36,877 bases of DNA from Brachionus koreanus (taxonomy: Eukaryota; Rotifera; Eurotatoria; Ploima; Brachionidae), in NCBI GenBank assembly GCA_016987375.1, contig PJRA01000160.1:1194834-1231710 (forward strand), in the 5' to 3' direction. This document shows positions 12,101 to 20,961 of this stretch, piece after piece; position 1 is the first letter of the stretch; each line of letters starts with the position of its first letter. The position numbers were made by a program, and so were the translations under genes. The notes under the pieces were generated by a model, which had not been told where the DNA came from, searched no databases, and worked only from the letters and a program-made list of their open reading frames with translations.

Positions 12101-15100
12101 ACAAGAATAAAACTGTCCTTGAGTTTTTCGTACATGCCTGTAAGAGCGGTGGCAACCATGACATGAGTGTCTTTGACAACATGCTTCATAATGTCTTTGT
12201 AATTGCGGTCTACAGTGGTGAACAAACGACCTTCTTCAGGCATTTGCATGTTTATGTCCTCTGAAGCAAATATAGGTTCCAGATACATCCAATTTTGCTG
12301 CACTTTGAGCCATTCATCAATTATGTTTTGAATTAGCAAAAGTTTTTCTTCCCATTGACGAATTTCTTTCTCAAAAGGCTTGATGAACGGAGAGCCCTTC
12401 ATTGTTTGAGTTTTGACAATGTGATCATCCAGTTGTGCCTGAATTTCGTCCACTGATGACAAAATTGTAAGATTAGTATCTTTGTATTTAGCTGTATTGA
12501 AGCATAATGGTTCCCAATCGGCTTCCATTTTTCTCATTGCTTTTTCTAAACTAAACTCTTTGGTAGCGCTTGCTGAAACGCCCTCGAATTCTTCCATATA
12601 AGGCTCTAGACCCATTTTGAGAACTTTACGTAGAGTTGTGCCGGCATCTGGCTTCAAATTTCGATTTGCAATGCCACTCATTTTTTCCCAATGTCTATCT
12701 CGTATGCCAGGATTGCACAATATAGCTATCACAGGAATATGTTTCTTTAAAAATTAATTTAGACCACATTAAAAATAGCATATCTATAAAAAATTACTTT
12801 GAATTCATCTAGCTGGTTAGTAATCACATTACATATTTTAATCATTTCCGGATCGCCTTTTTCAAGCTTCTCCAGCTCTTTTTCATCCTCGTCCTTTTCT
12901 TCAACAGCATGTTCGGTTGAACCGTGTTCACCACTTTCGACCAAATCAGCTTTTTCTATCAAAGATTCAAAATTAATTAAATTAGAAAAATAATTAGAAA
13001 AAAAAAAACTCATAATGAAATAATTTTATTTTTTAACGGTTTATGAAAGATTTTCATTCAAAAACAACAGCCATTTCAAATGAAATTTTTTAATATAATT
13101 ATTAATAATGATTCAGACAAAAGCTAAAACTAAGATTGATTTCTTGGAATATGCCAAAATAAAGAGCTAAATCCAAGAGTCACAAATCATAATGGGCCAT
13201 TTGCATTTCAAGTCTATTTATCTTCGTAAAACTCAATCTATCTTAACACCAGAAAGTCCGTTTGGTTTCTTAGACCCTTTTTTTAAAAAATTGAAACTTA
13301 TTTATTTTTTGATAGGAATAAAATTTCTTAAAAATCTTTTATAAACTAAGCATCTTGTTTTTGATTCTAAAAAGATTTAAATTAATTTCAGGAAAAATAT
13401 TTGTCTTGTCCACATAACTAAATTTGAATTTGAACTAAACTAGAAAGCCGTAAAAAGCCACTAGTGTTAATGAATTTTAAAAAATTAAAAAAATTTAATT
13501 AAATATAATTAGGTCTTAAAAAATTGAAAAAAATTTTTTAATGAGAAAAAAAAAACCATTGAATTTTTTTCCTTAATCCATTTAATTTGCATTCTTATAA
13601 AAATGATAGATATACATAATTTCTATTTTATTTTTAGTAGTTTTTTTTTTAGTATGGTCACCGTCATTAGGTAAAAGGTCCGCTACTACATTCATTCCTG
13701 GTCCCTCATATCAATATAATCAATTTGTTTACACTATCCACAAAAGCACTAGTCTAACAGATGCTTGGAACTAGGCTTAGCATAAAAGAATATTAAAAGT
13801 TTTTAAATATATAAGCTCTAGAAAACAGTATTTTGCTCAAAAAATTTTTATTTTAAAATTGAAACTATATTTTTTTCAAAAATAAACAATATAATTTTTT
13901 ATTTAAAATTTATTTTTGGCGACCAAGTTTTAAATAACGTTACTTTTTTTAAGTTTTTGTTGGTCACTTAGCCAGTCTAGGTCACCCAATTTAATATGAA
14001 TAAAGGCTAAAGAGTGTTAAAAGAAACACCCGGGCTTAATAACAGTCTAGAGGGCTGCTATAAGTTAAATTCATAAGACATCGCCTTTCATCCACGCGTC
14101 AATTAGCTTCAAAAGTATTTTATATCAGACTAACAAGCTGTTGAGTGGAATTTGGAACAAATATAGGTTAGTGTCATTTTTCAAAAAGATAAGTGAGAAA
14201 TAAGATTTTGCAATTGTAGAGTTAAAAATTTATTTGAAAGAAAAAAATTTCATTTATTTTTTGGTTAATTGATTAATTTTTTAAAAAATTAAATTATTAT
14301 TTTTTCTTTATTAAATGAATAAAATCATTTCAATAAAAAATATTTCCTTCGTAAATGATTAGATTAAAAATAATTATGTTCTTTTGGAAATAAGCAAAAA
14401 AAAAAAAAATAAGAAATCTAAGAAATTATTTACTTTTTGATTTTCGTTTTTCTCCAACACGGGTTTGAAGCTCGATCTTTCGTTTTTTAACAGAATTGCT
14501 GAATTGCTTATGAATTTTATAAATTTCTCTCGTAAATTCTTCACATTCGCCTTCCACTGTTTCCGAATTTAGTTCCACAAACGAACCATCAGTCCATCTT
14601 TATAAAGAAAATTATTTTTTTTTAAATATTATTAAATATTTTTATTATTTACTTTCTTTCATTTTGCTGCCATTTTAGAACAGTGTTGAAGAGTCGAGCA
14701 TATGGATCAAGAGCTGTCTTAAGAGTTTCAACAATTGGATATTCCGATTTTTGCATTTTAAATTGTGTTTCTTCCTTTAAAAAAGAACGAAAAAATTTTC
14801 TATTTTTTTTTTAATTTCTGATTTACATTTCTAATCCAATCGATGGTCTTTTCAATATCAGCAATTCTTTTTTGTACATTTTTGACATCACCCGCATACT
14901 GCTTCATCATCTCAAGCTCACCGTAATCAGTAAACTCGTCAATACGTTTATGAATCTTGTCGAGCTCGATCATGACTTTTTCGCGCTGAGAGAATAACAA
15001 ATTCTCATTTGCACCTCTTACTTCAGCAGTGAGCTCTTCGTTGAAATCGAATATTGGACCAATATCATGGGGCCAAAGAAGAACTCGAGTATTCAGCTCG

Positions 15101-18100
15101 ATATCTTCAGGCGGAAAAATATGAGTATCTAATAAATAGGCCATTGATTTTTTTAGCTCTTTGATCCTTTCTCCCAATTCAACAATTCCTATTGTCTTGG
15201 CGATGTCAATAAATTTAGCCATTTCATTTAGTTCCTCGGTAGTTTCGGGTCTTTTTAGCGCTCTGCTCTTAATTTTTTCAAATTCATCACAGACTCTTTT
15301 AAATTTAAATTTTAATTATATCTAAAATTTAATTTTTAATTAAAAATTTTACTTTTTGCATTCATTTCTATGATTATTAATCAAAATGTCCAAGAGTTTA
15401 TAAATATGCTCACGAGTGATTCGAATAAGAGCGCTCTTTAGATCATCGCACATAAGATAGATCATGTCGAATTCAATCACACTTAATTCGATTTGAATAT
15501 CAGTCACAATCGACTGTAGCTTGCCAATATACTTAAAAACATAAGTCAAATAATCATTTAATCATCTTCATGTCTCATTTATTTAGGTGTGTTCAAAAAT
15601 CAACGAATTAAAAATATTTAAATTTTGAAGAATTTAAATCAAATATTAAAATTTAATTTTTGTTTATTATTGCTTAGCGATTTTTCCTAGTTTAAGTATT
15701 TTGTCATTTTTAACACCAGTTAATTGTGCTTTTGTCTCTCCTAATTTTTAGTTTTCAATTAAAATTTAATCTAACAAAAATTAAAAAGTTAAATTCTTTT
15801 TTTTTTTTTATTCTAAACAAATATTAAATAGAGAAAAACACGTAAGTTTATTTCTTCCATCATGCAAACAATCAGATGGTTCATAGTATTTTTATAAGAG
15901 ATCTATTTCTTTCTGCTAGTAATTTTTTTTTTCTTGCTAGTAATTTTTTTTTTAACTGCTAGTAAAAAAAATTAATTAATGGTTGTCAAATTATACAAAT
16001 GGTATAATTTGACAACATCTATTTGGACAATTGAAATATCATCAGATTGGAGACAAAGTACGTGTACATGTCCGTTTTATAGGAAAAATTATGTTTGTAA
16101 GCATATAATAGCTTTATCTTGCAAAGAAAAAAAACTCGAATGGCATCCAAATGCACATGATGTTCCATTAGGTCAAAAAGAAAAAAGGGCAACCCTGGAA
16201 AAACAAAAAAAGCATTAGAAATTCAACCATCTGAATCTCGACAGCAACAGTTTCAACAACAAGCTACTCCTTTGGAAAATTCTTTTTAAGAGTATTACAT
16301 TTTATCCAATGTTATAAATAGTGAAAAGTTATCGAATCCTTTACAATTAAATGAACCGAATGATTTAAATATTGATCAAAATTATCAAGCTGATGCACAA
16401 AAATCTTCAAATGGTCCAAAACGTCGTGGCAGACCTCGTGGTTCTACAACTAAAAAAAGAAATACAGAAAATAGTTCTGTCAGAAAATCAAAAAGACAGC
16501 GAAAAAACTAAAATTAATATTTCCATATGAAATTTTTATATTTTTTGTCGGTACTTAGCTTAATTTCTTTATTATTCTTTTCTAACTTAATATGAATAAA
16601 GATATTTTTTGTTATTTTATTAAACTTTTGTTTTTGCTATCAAAAGAAAAAATATTGCTATCATACACATAATTTTACAAGCAGGTGAAAAAAACTTGCT
16701 AGCAGAAGAAAATAATTACTATCATTATTTTAGCTATCATAAAAATTTACTAGCAAGAAAAAAAAAATTACTAGCAGAAGAAATAACGTCCTTTTTATAA
16801 GTAACTAAAAAATTTATAAAAATATTTTTTATAAAATGAGTTTATCTGTGGCTGAACGAGAGATTTATATGAAAGCAGTTAAAAATTAGAAAAAATCAGA
16901 ACCTCTCGAACATTCTAGGAAATAATGAATCACACAAAGTATTGCAGGACTGATTAAGTTCAATAACAAAAATGGGCTCAGTCTAAGAATTTTTTTGTCC
17001 ACCAAACAATAAGCCACTGAAACCATTTTGTATTTTTTTCAATAAACAAAAAGCAACACCTAGCTATACATCACTATATGAGCCATTATTCTTTAAAGTA
17101 TTTATCCATCTATCAGCGTTTATTTCCATTTCTCTCTTGTACCGTTCACAGCTTTTGGAGCCAAAAAACTCATGAAACCCTTCTTCAACATGGTCTTGGT
17201 TAGTTAATCATAATAAAAAACTCAATCCCTTCCAAATCATAAATTTTAAGATTGTTCTTGAAGCTTCCAGCGTAATCTTGAAAAAACAAGCCTAACTTTT
17301 GGCTGTTAACTTTTAACTGAAACGTTCATTCATTCTAATTGTTTAGAATATAGTTATGCATTTACAGCACGATTGCATGGAACCAGCTCAAAGTGTTTTA
17401 CCCCTTGGACAACCAAACAATGCTAGCTTTGTTAATCAAATTAAGGTGACGAGATATAGTCGATTGTAATGAGTATATGCTAGATAATAAGATATGCGTA
17501 GCTCATTTAAAAATTGGCGAATACTAAGACTTAGGTTGCTCTCAGAGGCCGTACATAAAGTACTCTGATCTAGAATGACTGGTAACTCTTTCTTCCTTTG
17601 AATAGTTGTATGACCACTTGTACTCTTCTTACTATTTAGCTTCGACTTAGAATATTTCACGAGTTACCTCTGTTGCTAATAGGCGTTTTTTTCAATAATG
17701 ACTTATCAGTAACAAAATTTCAAAATTTTCATTTTATTTAATTTTTTATAGTCAAACAAACAAAGAGTTAAACATATTATTTTTTAAGAGCATTCAATCC
17801 GGTTTATTTTAATACATAATATGACTTTAAGTTTTAGAATTACAGAGTTGCTAAAATTTCAAATATTCTTTGAAAAAACGCAGAATTTTTGATTCAACAT
17901 AATAAATTATGTGACTGAGAACATCAACCTACCAAATTTCCCTGAAAAAATTCTTTTTTAAAATTTTAACGGAGGCTGGCAAGCCTCATCTAAGCAACTG
18001 CTTATATGACGAATTGAGTTGAGAAATCGTTCAATGCGGGGTAAAAGTAAAGTAAAGTAAAGCAAAATCGGCCACAATTAAGGCCTTTTTTTAAAAAATA

Positions 18101-19999
18101 TACAGAACTTATTGCCATTTTTATATTTTAAGATTTTCTTTTAACTTTTACATTTTTTGCATCAATAATCATTAATGTTAAAAATAAACTTTAGACATGA
18201 AAAATTCTTAAAAAAATATATAAATTTAAATTATTTAAAAAATTAATTCAAGGATTATTTTACAAAAATTAAAGCTCTGTCAACTAGAAATTAGGTTAAC
18301 TCACCTTGACATATTCGTCGAAGGATTTATCTTCGGCAATAAATTTACTGATATCTGACTCAGCTGTGCCGTCAACCAAAAAGCTATATTTATCAACTTA
18401 AAAAAAAAAAAAAAATTCATTTCATTTTGCGCTGTTTTGGAAAAAAATTTATTTGAATTTTCTTACTAAAATACTGAAGATGCTCGGTTGGTTCTTGCAT
18501 AAAAAAGTCTAGGCTAGTTTTCAATCTAGCCGACGTTTCTTTGGTATAATGTTCAGCAACAGTTGTATCAATAGTTTCATTTTCTCCGTTTATAAAGCCT
18601 TTTACAGTTTGTATCTAAAAAGAATCATGTTTTTTCTAAATAATTCTGTCATGCAGTCTTTTTCTTATTTTACCCCAGGTAATGACTGGCAAATCCGGCT
18701 AACAATAGACACTAACACTTCATAAATTGTGCTCACTGATGGATAAAACTGCATTTTTTGGTCATCAAAAGTTAATTCCATTTTAATTATAGGCACTTGT
18801 AAATGATTTTCGGGCTTGAGCAAATCGCACCAGCCAAAAATGGTTCGAACAAGTAAATCTTTTAACTTGAAGAAATAAATAGAAAGTAGAAAATAATTTT
18901 TTTTTTCTTTAAATTTTTTTATACTTGATTAGAAGCTAAAGTTGCCACAGAGTTGTAAAATGAATTTATTTGAGAGTTTGGCACCGGCTTAAACTTAGAT
19001 TTGTCCACAAATAAGTTGATAAAATTAGTGTACCAAATATTTTTGATATATTCCTGGCTTTTATCAAGTTCAATGGCAATATTATTTTTTAACTGATGCT
19101 GGTCTAAAGGTCCAATTTGTCGCAATTTCTTAAAATCAATCATCATCATATCGCCAAGGCATTTTGAGTTTTCAGTAGAACGCTGACACAGCTCCAGTAG
19201 ACTCAAATGAGATGGATGCAACAAATGCAATCTTTTACTGATTAATTCTCTGGCTATGTGAAAATTGTCTGCCCAACTGCAAGAATAATCTAATCCTCTA
19301 ATTTTTTTTTTTAATTTTTAATTTCAAAAATTTAATTTCAAATCTTACTCTGGTTCTTTTGTTGGTGAACCGAGGACCTCGTTTTCGAGGCCTTTTACTT
19401 GCGGCACAATTAAAAAATTCTGGGCTACTGATTTGTGCATGGCTTCGTAGTACATTTTTTTGGTGTCTTCAAAAAACTCATTTTTAACTCGATTCATGTT
19501 TTTGTCATCTCTGTAACAATCGCGTACCATGTAAAATATATTATTTAAGGATTCGGCCTGCATCGGAACAATAGGTGTTTTGTTCAACTGTTTTTTAAGA
19601 AACATGTAATTCAATTTTATTTGTCGATCCTTGCTGATTGTCTTTAGGCAAAAAATTTTCAATAGAATAAAAGCAAATTATTTAGATATTACTTGATCTG
19701 GATAAGTGGGCTCTTTAGGAAGATCGTGTTTATTTGGCACAGTTTCAATTACTTGAATCAGCTTATTTGATGCATTTTTGACGCTTAAAAATATGTTTTA
19801 GTTCATAATAAAAAAAATTTAAACTTTAATAGTTAATTTATTACATAGTTTCTTTGAGTTTTTCATCTTTTTGTTTTTTTAAGTCGAAAGTCATCAAAAA
19901 ACTACTCTGATACGGGTCTCGAAAGTAAGCATTCGGACGCTGTACTGGTGGCAAGCCAATTTTTTTGCGTTTTAAAGAAACGTTTGATTCGGATTCCAT
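83..19999 (-). CDS. DNAH7: Axonemal dynein heavy chain, inner-arm, DNAH7-type (22 exons, complete)
   Basis: ATP-driven, minus-end-directed microtubule motor of the single-headed inner dynein arms of motile cilia. Exons (5' to 3' on minus): 19845-19999, 19693-19783, 19349-19641, 18925-19297, 18674-18865, 18467-18614, 18305-18396, 15353-15531, 14827-15295, 14653-14774, 14434-14597, 12798-12955, 10030-12744, 9663-9977, 8455-8643, 7745-8392, 7411-7691, 6891-7356, 6334-6830, 5721-6273, 175-4033, 83-114. All introns are GT-AG; the sum is 11,991 nt, encoding 3,996 residues plus TAA, close to vertebrate DNAH7 (about 4,020). Seen: P-loops GPAGTGKT (AAA1, residues 1305-1312), GDPFGAKT (AAA2), GDTGTGKS (AAA3) and GVGGSGRQS (AAA4); stalk coiled coils; C-terminus [10 protein letters not shown]. 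Family assignment comes from remembered similarity along the whole length; DNAH3 or DNAH12 orthology is the alternative. Exon 4 has two possible acceptors 21 nt apart. Confidence 0.93.
175..4033 (-). CDS. DNAH7: Dynein heavy chain exon 21: microtubule-binding tip, CC2, AAA5-AAA6, C-terminus
   Basis: One 3,859-nt exon, residues about 2701-3986. It starts [18 protein letters not shown]; the Ile codon before the ATG is part of the exon because the acceptor is ACAG at 4034-4037. The order is: microtubule-binding tip (FDKDN, NPEFQP), coiled coil 2 (about 2778-2850, [16 protein letters not shown]), AAA5 ([12 protein letters not shown], then [14 protein letters not shown]), [10 protein letters not shown] and [20 protein letters not shown]6 (FILSPGADP, then [11 protein letters not shown] and [11 protein letters not shown]), and the C-terminal domain ([17 protein letters not shown], then [20 protein letters not shown]). 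It ends EHWIKR plus one base of a Gly codon at 175. Read-through past 175 would stop after a few unrelated residues, so splicing is required. Confidence 0.95.
4034..5720 (-). other. Long dynein intron 20 (1,687 nt)
   Basis: No conserved coding sequence was found on either strand. A 68-codon plus-strand frame at 4950-5156 matches nothing I recognise. The intron contains the TTAA-flanked inverted-repeat element at 4507-4739. The donor is GTAAGT and the acceptor ACAG, one of only two CAG acceptors in the window. Confidence 0.8.
4503..4743. mobile_element. piggyBac-like MITE flanked by TTAA
   Basis: A 233-bp element (4507-4739) lies between two TTAA tetranucleotides (4503-4506, 4740-4743). The ends are inverted repeats: CACTAAAAGCACCAA on the left and, reading in from the right, CACTAGAAGCACCAA, one mismatch in 15. 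A perfect 11-bp palindromic arm pair (4703-4713 and 4717-4727, centred on AAA) lies next to the right end. TTAA target duplication and a CACTA-like start fit piggyBac elements. It has no coding capacity. Confidence 0.7.
5721..6273 (-). CDS. DNAH7: Dynein heavy chain exon 20: stalk coiled coil 1
   Basis: Residues about 2516-2700. It opens with [17 protein letters not shown], the entry to the stalk, then a long Ala/Glu/Lys-rich heptad region ([12 protein letters not shown] to [12 protein letters not shown]) forming coiled coil 1. [17 protein letters not shown] starts the approach to the microtubule-binding domain, and NDPNNPGQK ends the exon at a GTAAGT donor. The following intron (4034-5720) is 1,687 nt. 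Confidence 0.93.
6334..6830 (-). CDS. DNAH7: Dynein heavy chain exon 19: AAA4
   Basis: Residues about 2351-2515. [20 protein letters not shown], then [20 protein letters not shown], then [20 protein letters not shown] and [15 protein letters not shown] are all dynein AAA4 signatures. The first in-frame codons after the 60-nt intron are AAA GTG, joining DDLK to KVLK; the ATG further upstream at 6848 lies in the intron and is not coding. The exon ends inside a Lys codon at 6334 and continues as [14 protein letters not shown] in exon 20. Confidence 0.93.
6891..7691 (-). CDS. DNAH7: Dynein heavy chain exons 17-18: AAA3 end and AAA4
   Basis: Exon 17 (7411-7691) encodes [13 protein letters not shown] and then [19 protein letters not shown], the dynein signature in the AAA3-AAA4 interval, ending RKWLI plus a split codon. 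Exon 18 (6891-7356) resumes [11 protein letters not shown] and contains [14 protein letters not shown], then AAA4 Walker [10 protein letters not shown] (about 2310-2318), ending NEWRDDLK. Where other DNAH7 proteins have an EF-hand-like acidic loop just before the DLRSLMF motif, this protein has a Gly-rich NNGQGGGGR. The intron between them is 54 nt. Confidence 0.92.
7745..8392 (-). CDS. DNAH7: Dynein heavy chain exon 16: AAA3
   Basis: Residues about 1886-2101. It has Walker A GDTGTGKS (about 1941-1948) and Walker B FVDD, then [19 protein letters not shown], a hallmark of the dynein AAA3 module. [19 protein letters not shown] follows. AAA3 is a regulatory nucleotide site in dyneins; all its key residues are visible here. 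The exon starts in phase 0 at ATG (8392) after a TTTTAAG acceptor and ends ...TTYLR at 7745. The ATG is internal, not a start. Confidence 0.93.
8455..9977 (-). CDS. DNAH7: Dynein heavy chain exons 14-15: end of AAA2 to AAA3 entry
   Basis: Exon 14 (9663-9977) starts [14 protein letters not shown], the near-invariant dynein AAA2 stretch, joined in phase 0 to DLSQAS of exon 13. It ends KHWLM. Exon 15 (8455-8643) carries [24 protein letters not shown], the conserved W-S-x-G-A-T followed by D-x-R-x-K-F pattern that leads to AAA3, and ends DFYYQ. The 1,019-nt intron between them (8644-9662) has no conserved coding sequence and contains an inverted-repeat element. Both joins are phase 0. Confidence 0.92.
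8644..9662 (-). other. Long dynein intron 14 (1,019 nt)
   Basis: Noncoding. It contains an inverted-repeat element at 9037-9246 and otherwise AT-rich sequence without recognisable features. Confidence 0.75.
9033..9250. mobile_element. Short TTAA-flanked inverted-repeat element
   Basis: TTAA at 9033-9036 and 9247-9250 bracket about 210 bp whose ends are imperfect inverted repeats: CGCTCAAAGCCCGGA on the left, AAACTCAAACCCGGAGAG reading inward from the right. GC-rich patches stand out from the surrounding AT-rich DNA. Next to the left end is a small hairpin (CCCGGATTC...TTCGGGCCC). It is probably another TTAA-targeting MITE, distinct from the one at 4507-4739. Confidence 0.5.
10030..12744 (-). 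CDS. DNAH7: Dynein heavy chain exon 13: linker, AAA1 and most of AAA2
   Basis: A single 2,715-nt exon, residues about 813-1717. It opens with the linker ([10 protein letters not shown], then [18 protein letters not shown], then ILSSVDEIQ and [13 protein letters not shown], all family signatures). AAA1 has Walker A GPAGTGKT at 1305-1312 (bases 11245-11268) and Walker B CFDEFNR at about 1355-1361, so the main ATPase site looks intact. [18 protein letters not shown] is the AAA1 sensor-region signature. AAA2 has a Walker A-like GDPFGAKT at 1586-1593, with Ala where the pattern expects Gly, and [20 protein letters not shown] further on. The exon ends in ...DLSQAS at the donor at 10029. Confidence 0.95.
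12798..15531 (-). CDS. DNAH7: Dynein heavy chain exons 8-12: tail, approach to linker
   Basis: Exons 15353-15531, 14827-15295, 14653-14774, 14434-14597 and 12798-12955 encode about residues 449-812. Family landmarks are VCDEFEKI followed by [11 protein letters not shown], then LLWPHDI, then a helical stretch with [17 protein letters not shown], all in the order seen in DNAH7-like tails. Exon 12 adds a Glu/Lys/Asp-rich stretch (about residues 762-795, with [16 protein letters not shown]) before returning to the conserved sequence around LDEFKKHIPV at the next junction. The acidic stretch looks lineage-specific. The two long introns in and beside this block (15532-18304 and 12956-14433) carry transposon remains. 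Confidence 0.85.
12956..14433 (-). other. Long dynein intron 11 (1,478 nt)
   Basis: Noncoding between exons 11 and 12, spliced in phase 1. TTAA-CACCAG at 13243 and CTAGTG-TTAA ending at 13470 could be the ends of a third TTAA-flanked element of about 220 bp, but the inverted match is only about 6-7 bp. No other feature was identified. Confidence 0.65.
15979..16511 (+). pseudogene. MULE transposase C-terminus: SWIM zinc finger and AT-hook, broken
   Basis: The first frame (15979-16218) encodes a SWIM-type zinc motif, C-T-C-x8-C-K-H at codons 29-42 (16063-16104), typical of the C-terminus of MULE transposases. The reading then shifts frame near 16190-16215, hits a TAA at 16287-16289, and continues with a Gln-rich stretch and an AT-hook (RRGRPRG, 16422-16442), ending at TAA 16509-16511. 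The catalytic DDE part is absent, so the copy cannot move itself. The ATG lies inside a 15-bp palindrome and need not be a real start. Confidence 0.75.
15982..16016. repeat. Perfect 15-bp inverted repeat with 5-nt loop
   Basis: GTTGTCAAATTATAC (15982-15996), loop AAATG, then its exact reverse complement (16002-16016). It sits where the internally deleted MULE joins its surviving transposase fragment. Confidence 0.9.
17025..17660 (-). pseudogene. Mariner-type transposase remnant
   Basis: Two blocks read on the minus strand. The 5' block (about 17480-17660) has an HTH-like stretch ([12 protein letters not shown], then [13 protein letters not shown]) as in mariner N-termini. The 3' block (about 17040-17440) has [13 protein letters not shown], a stop, LYSKQLE, then [19 protein letters not shown] and [13 protein letters not shown], matching the C-terminal part of mariner transposases. 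The middle, including the first catalytic Asp region, is deleted, and several stops interrupt the frame. Confidence 0.75.
17970..18065. repeat. Hairpin pair with AAAGT tandem tail
   Basis: GAGGCT-GGCA-AGCCTC and TAAGCA-AC-TGCTTA are two small perfect stems in a relatively GC-rich 60-bp patch, followed by AAAGT repeated about three times (about 18044-18063). Structured body plus simple tail would fit a short retroposon 3' end; that reading is tentative. Confidence 0.3.
18305..19999 (-). CDS. DNAH7: Dynein heavy chain exons 1-7: N-terminal tail
   Basis: Seven short exons encode about residues 1-448, the N-terminal tail that binds other arm subunits and docks on the doublet. The start is the ATG at 19999-19997 (protein begins [13 protein letters not shown]); no in-frame extension is needed and the intergenic region lies upstream. 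The segment includes the recognisable tail stretch [17 protein letters not shown] in exon 5. Splice phases are 2, 0, 2, 0, 0, 1, 0 and each join keeps the frame. Introns are 51-70 nt. Tail sequence is poorly conserved across dyneins, so exon limits here rest more on frame and splice sites than on homology. Confidence 0.85.
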
Positions 20000-20961
20000 A
20001 TTTAGCTTGACATCAATTTAAATTTTTTTTTTCAAATATTGATTAGTTATCTAAAATGATATGTAATTTTGATTATGCGATTTTTTAGTTGCATAAAAGG
20101 TATCATGTTTATTGGAATAGGTTTTTTGGAACAAAAAAAAATATATATGGTTAATATTTCAATTAATTTAGCTTCTTTCTATAGAAACTGTTAGTCAAAT
20201 TATCACTATGGCAACTTTTTAAATTGTAAACGAATTCACAGCTGAAAGCAAAATAAATTTAACATTTTAATAAAAAAAATTTTTTCGTCAGCATAATAAA
20301 ATAATATTAAAACTAGGAATATTAAAATTTTATTAGATTATTTAATTAGTAGTTGAATAGCAACCACTTGAACTACGTTCTAAATTCATAAAATTTAGTT
20401 CTAATAATATTAATAGAGATACAATTAATTGAACTTTTTTTAAATCAATTAATAATTTAATATTTTTAAAATAATAGTAAAAAAATTAAGATCTAAAATT
20501 TCAAAATTAATCTCTACCAAAGCTTACAGAAAGTGAAAAGAAAAATTTTCTTCTTTGAAAAGAGAGGGTCAATGATATTTGTTTCAGTCTTTGATCTAAT
20601 CTAATCGAGTAAGATCAAGGTTGATCTTAAATTTCTGTATTTTAATGAATTTTTAAAATTAAGAAATCTTTTTAATCATATTCTTTTTAAAAATATTGAT
20701 TTAGTAACGAGAAAAATAGTATTCTAGTATTCCAATTTGATATTTATCTTGATTGACGTTTTCTAATATTATAATTACAATAAAAATTTCTCTTACAATA
20801 AAAAAGCAATATAATAAATCCACAAAAATTCCAAATGTAGTTTGTTCTAATTTCAATTACTTATAGATACCTGAGAGAAAACATATTTAATAAAATAAAA
20901 TTAAATTGAAAATTTATTAAATTAAAAAATAACAAAAATATAATTTTAATTAAACATAATA
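20000..20961. other. Intergenic region between the two minus-strand genes
   Basis: About 960 bp of AT-rich DNA between the stop of the membrane mucin gene (20962) and the dynein ATG (19999). It should contain the mucin 3' UTR and the dynein promoter and 5' UTR. AATAAA lies on the minus strand at 20913-20918, 44 nt past the mucin stop, a plausible poly(A) signal. No promoter motif could be named with confidence. Confidence 0.7.

Larger units (their letters stand above)
15889..16801 (+). mobile_element. Mutator-like (MULE) DNA transposon, internally deleted
   Basis: An 893-bp element (15899-16791) flanked by a perfect 10-bp direct repeat TTTTTATAAG (15889-15898 and 16792-16801), matching the 8-11 bp target duplications of Mutator elements. 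Terminal inverted repeats of about 40 bp share TCTGCTAGTAA, a T-run, then CTTGCTAGTAA. More copies of the GCTAGTAA/GCTATCA motif lie inside both ends. The interior keeps only a C-terminal piece of transposase. Confidence 0.82.
15532..18304 (-). other. Long dynein intron 7 (2,773 nt), transposon-loaded
   Basis: The longest intron of the gene, between exon 7 (ends EYVK) and exon 8 (starts YIGKLQ), phase 0. It holds a Mutator-like element (15899-16791), a decayed mariner copy (about 17025-17660) and, near 17970-18065, two small hairpins plus an AAAGT repeat that may be a SINE-type tail. The rest is AT-rich and featureless. Confidence 0.85.

Noticed and set aside
13243..13470. Third TTAA-flanked MITE in dynein intron 11
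   Set aside because: Only about 6-7 bp of inverted match beyond TTAA; too weak in DNA with this base composition to annotate.
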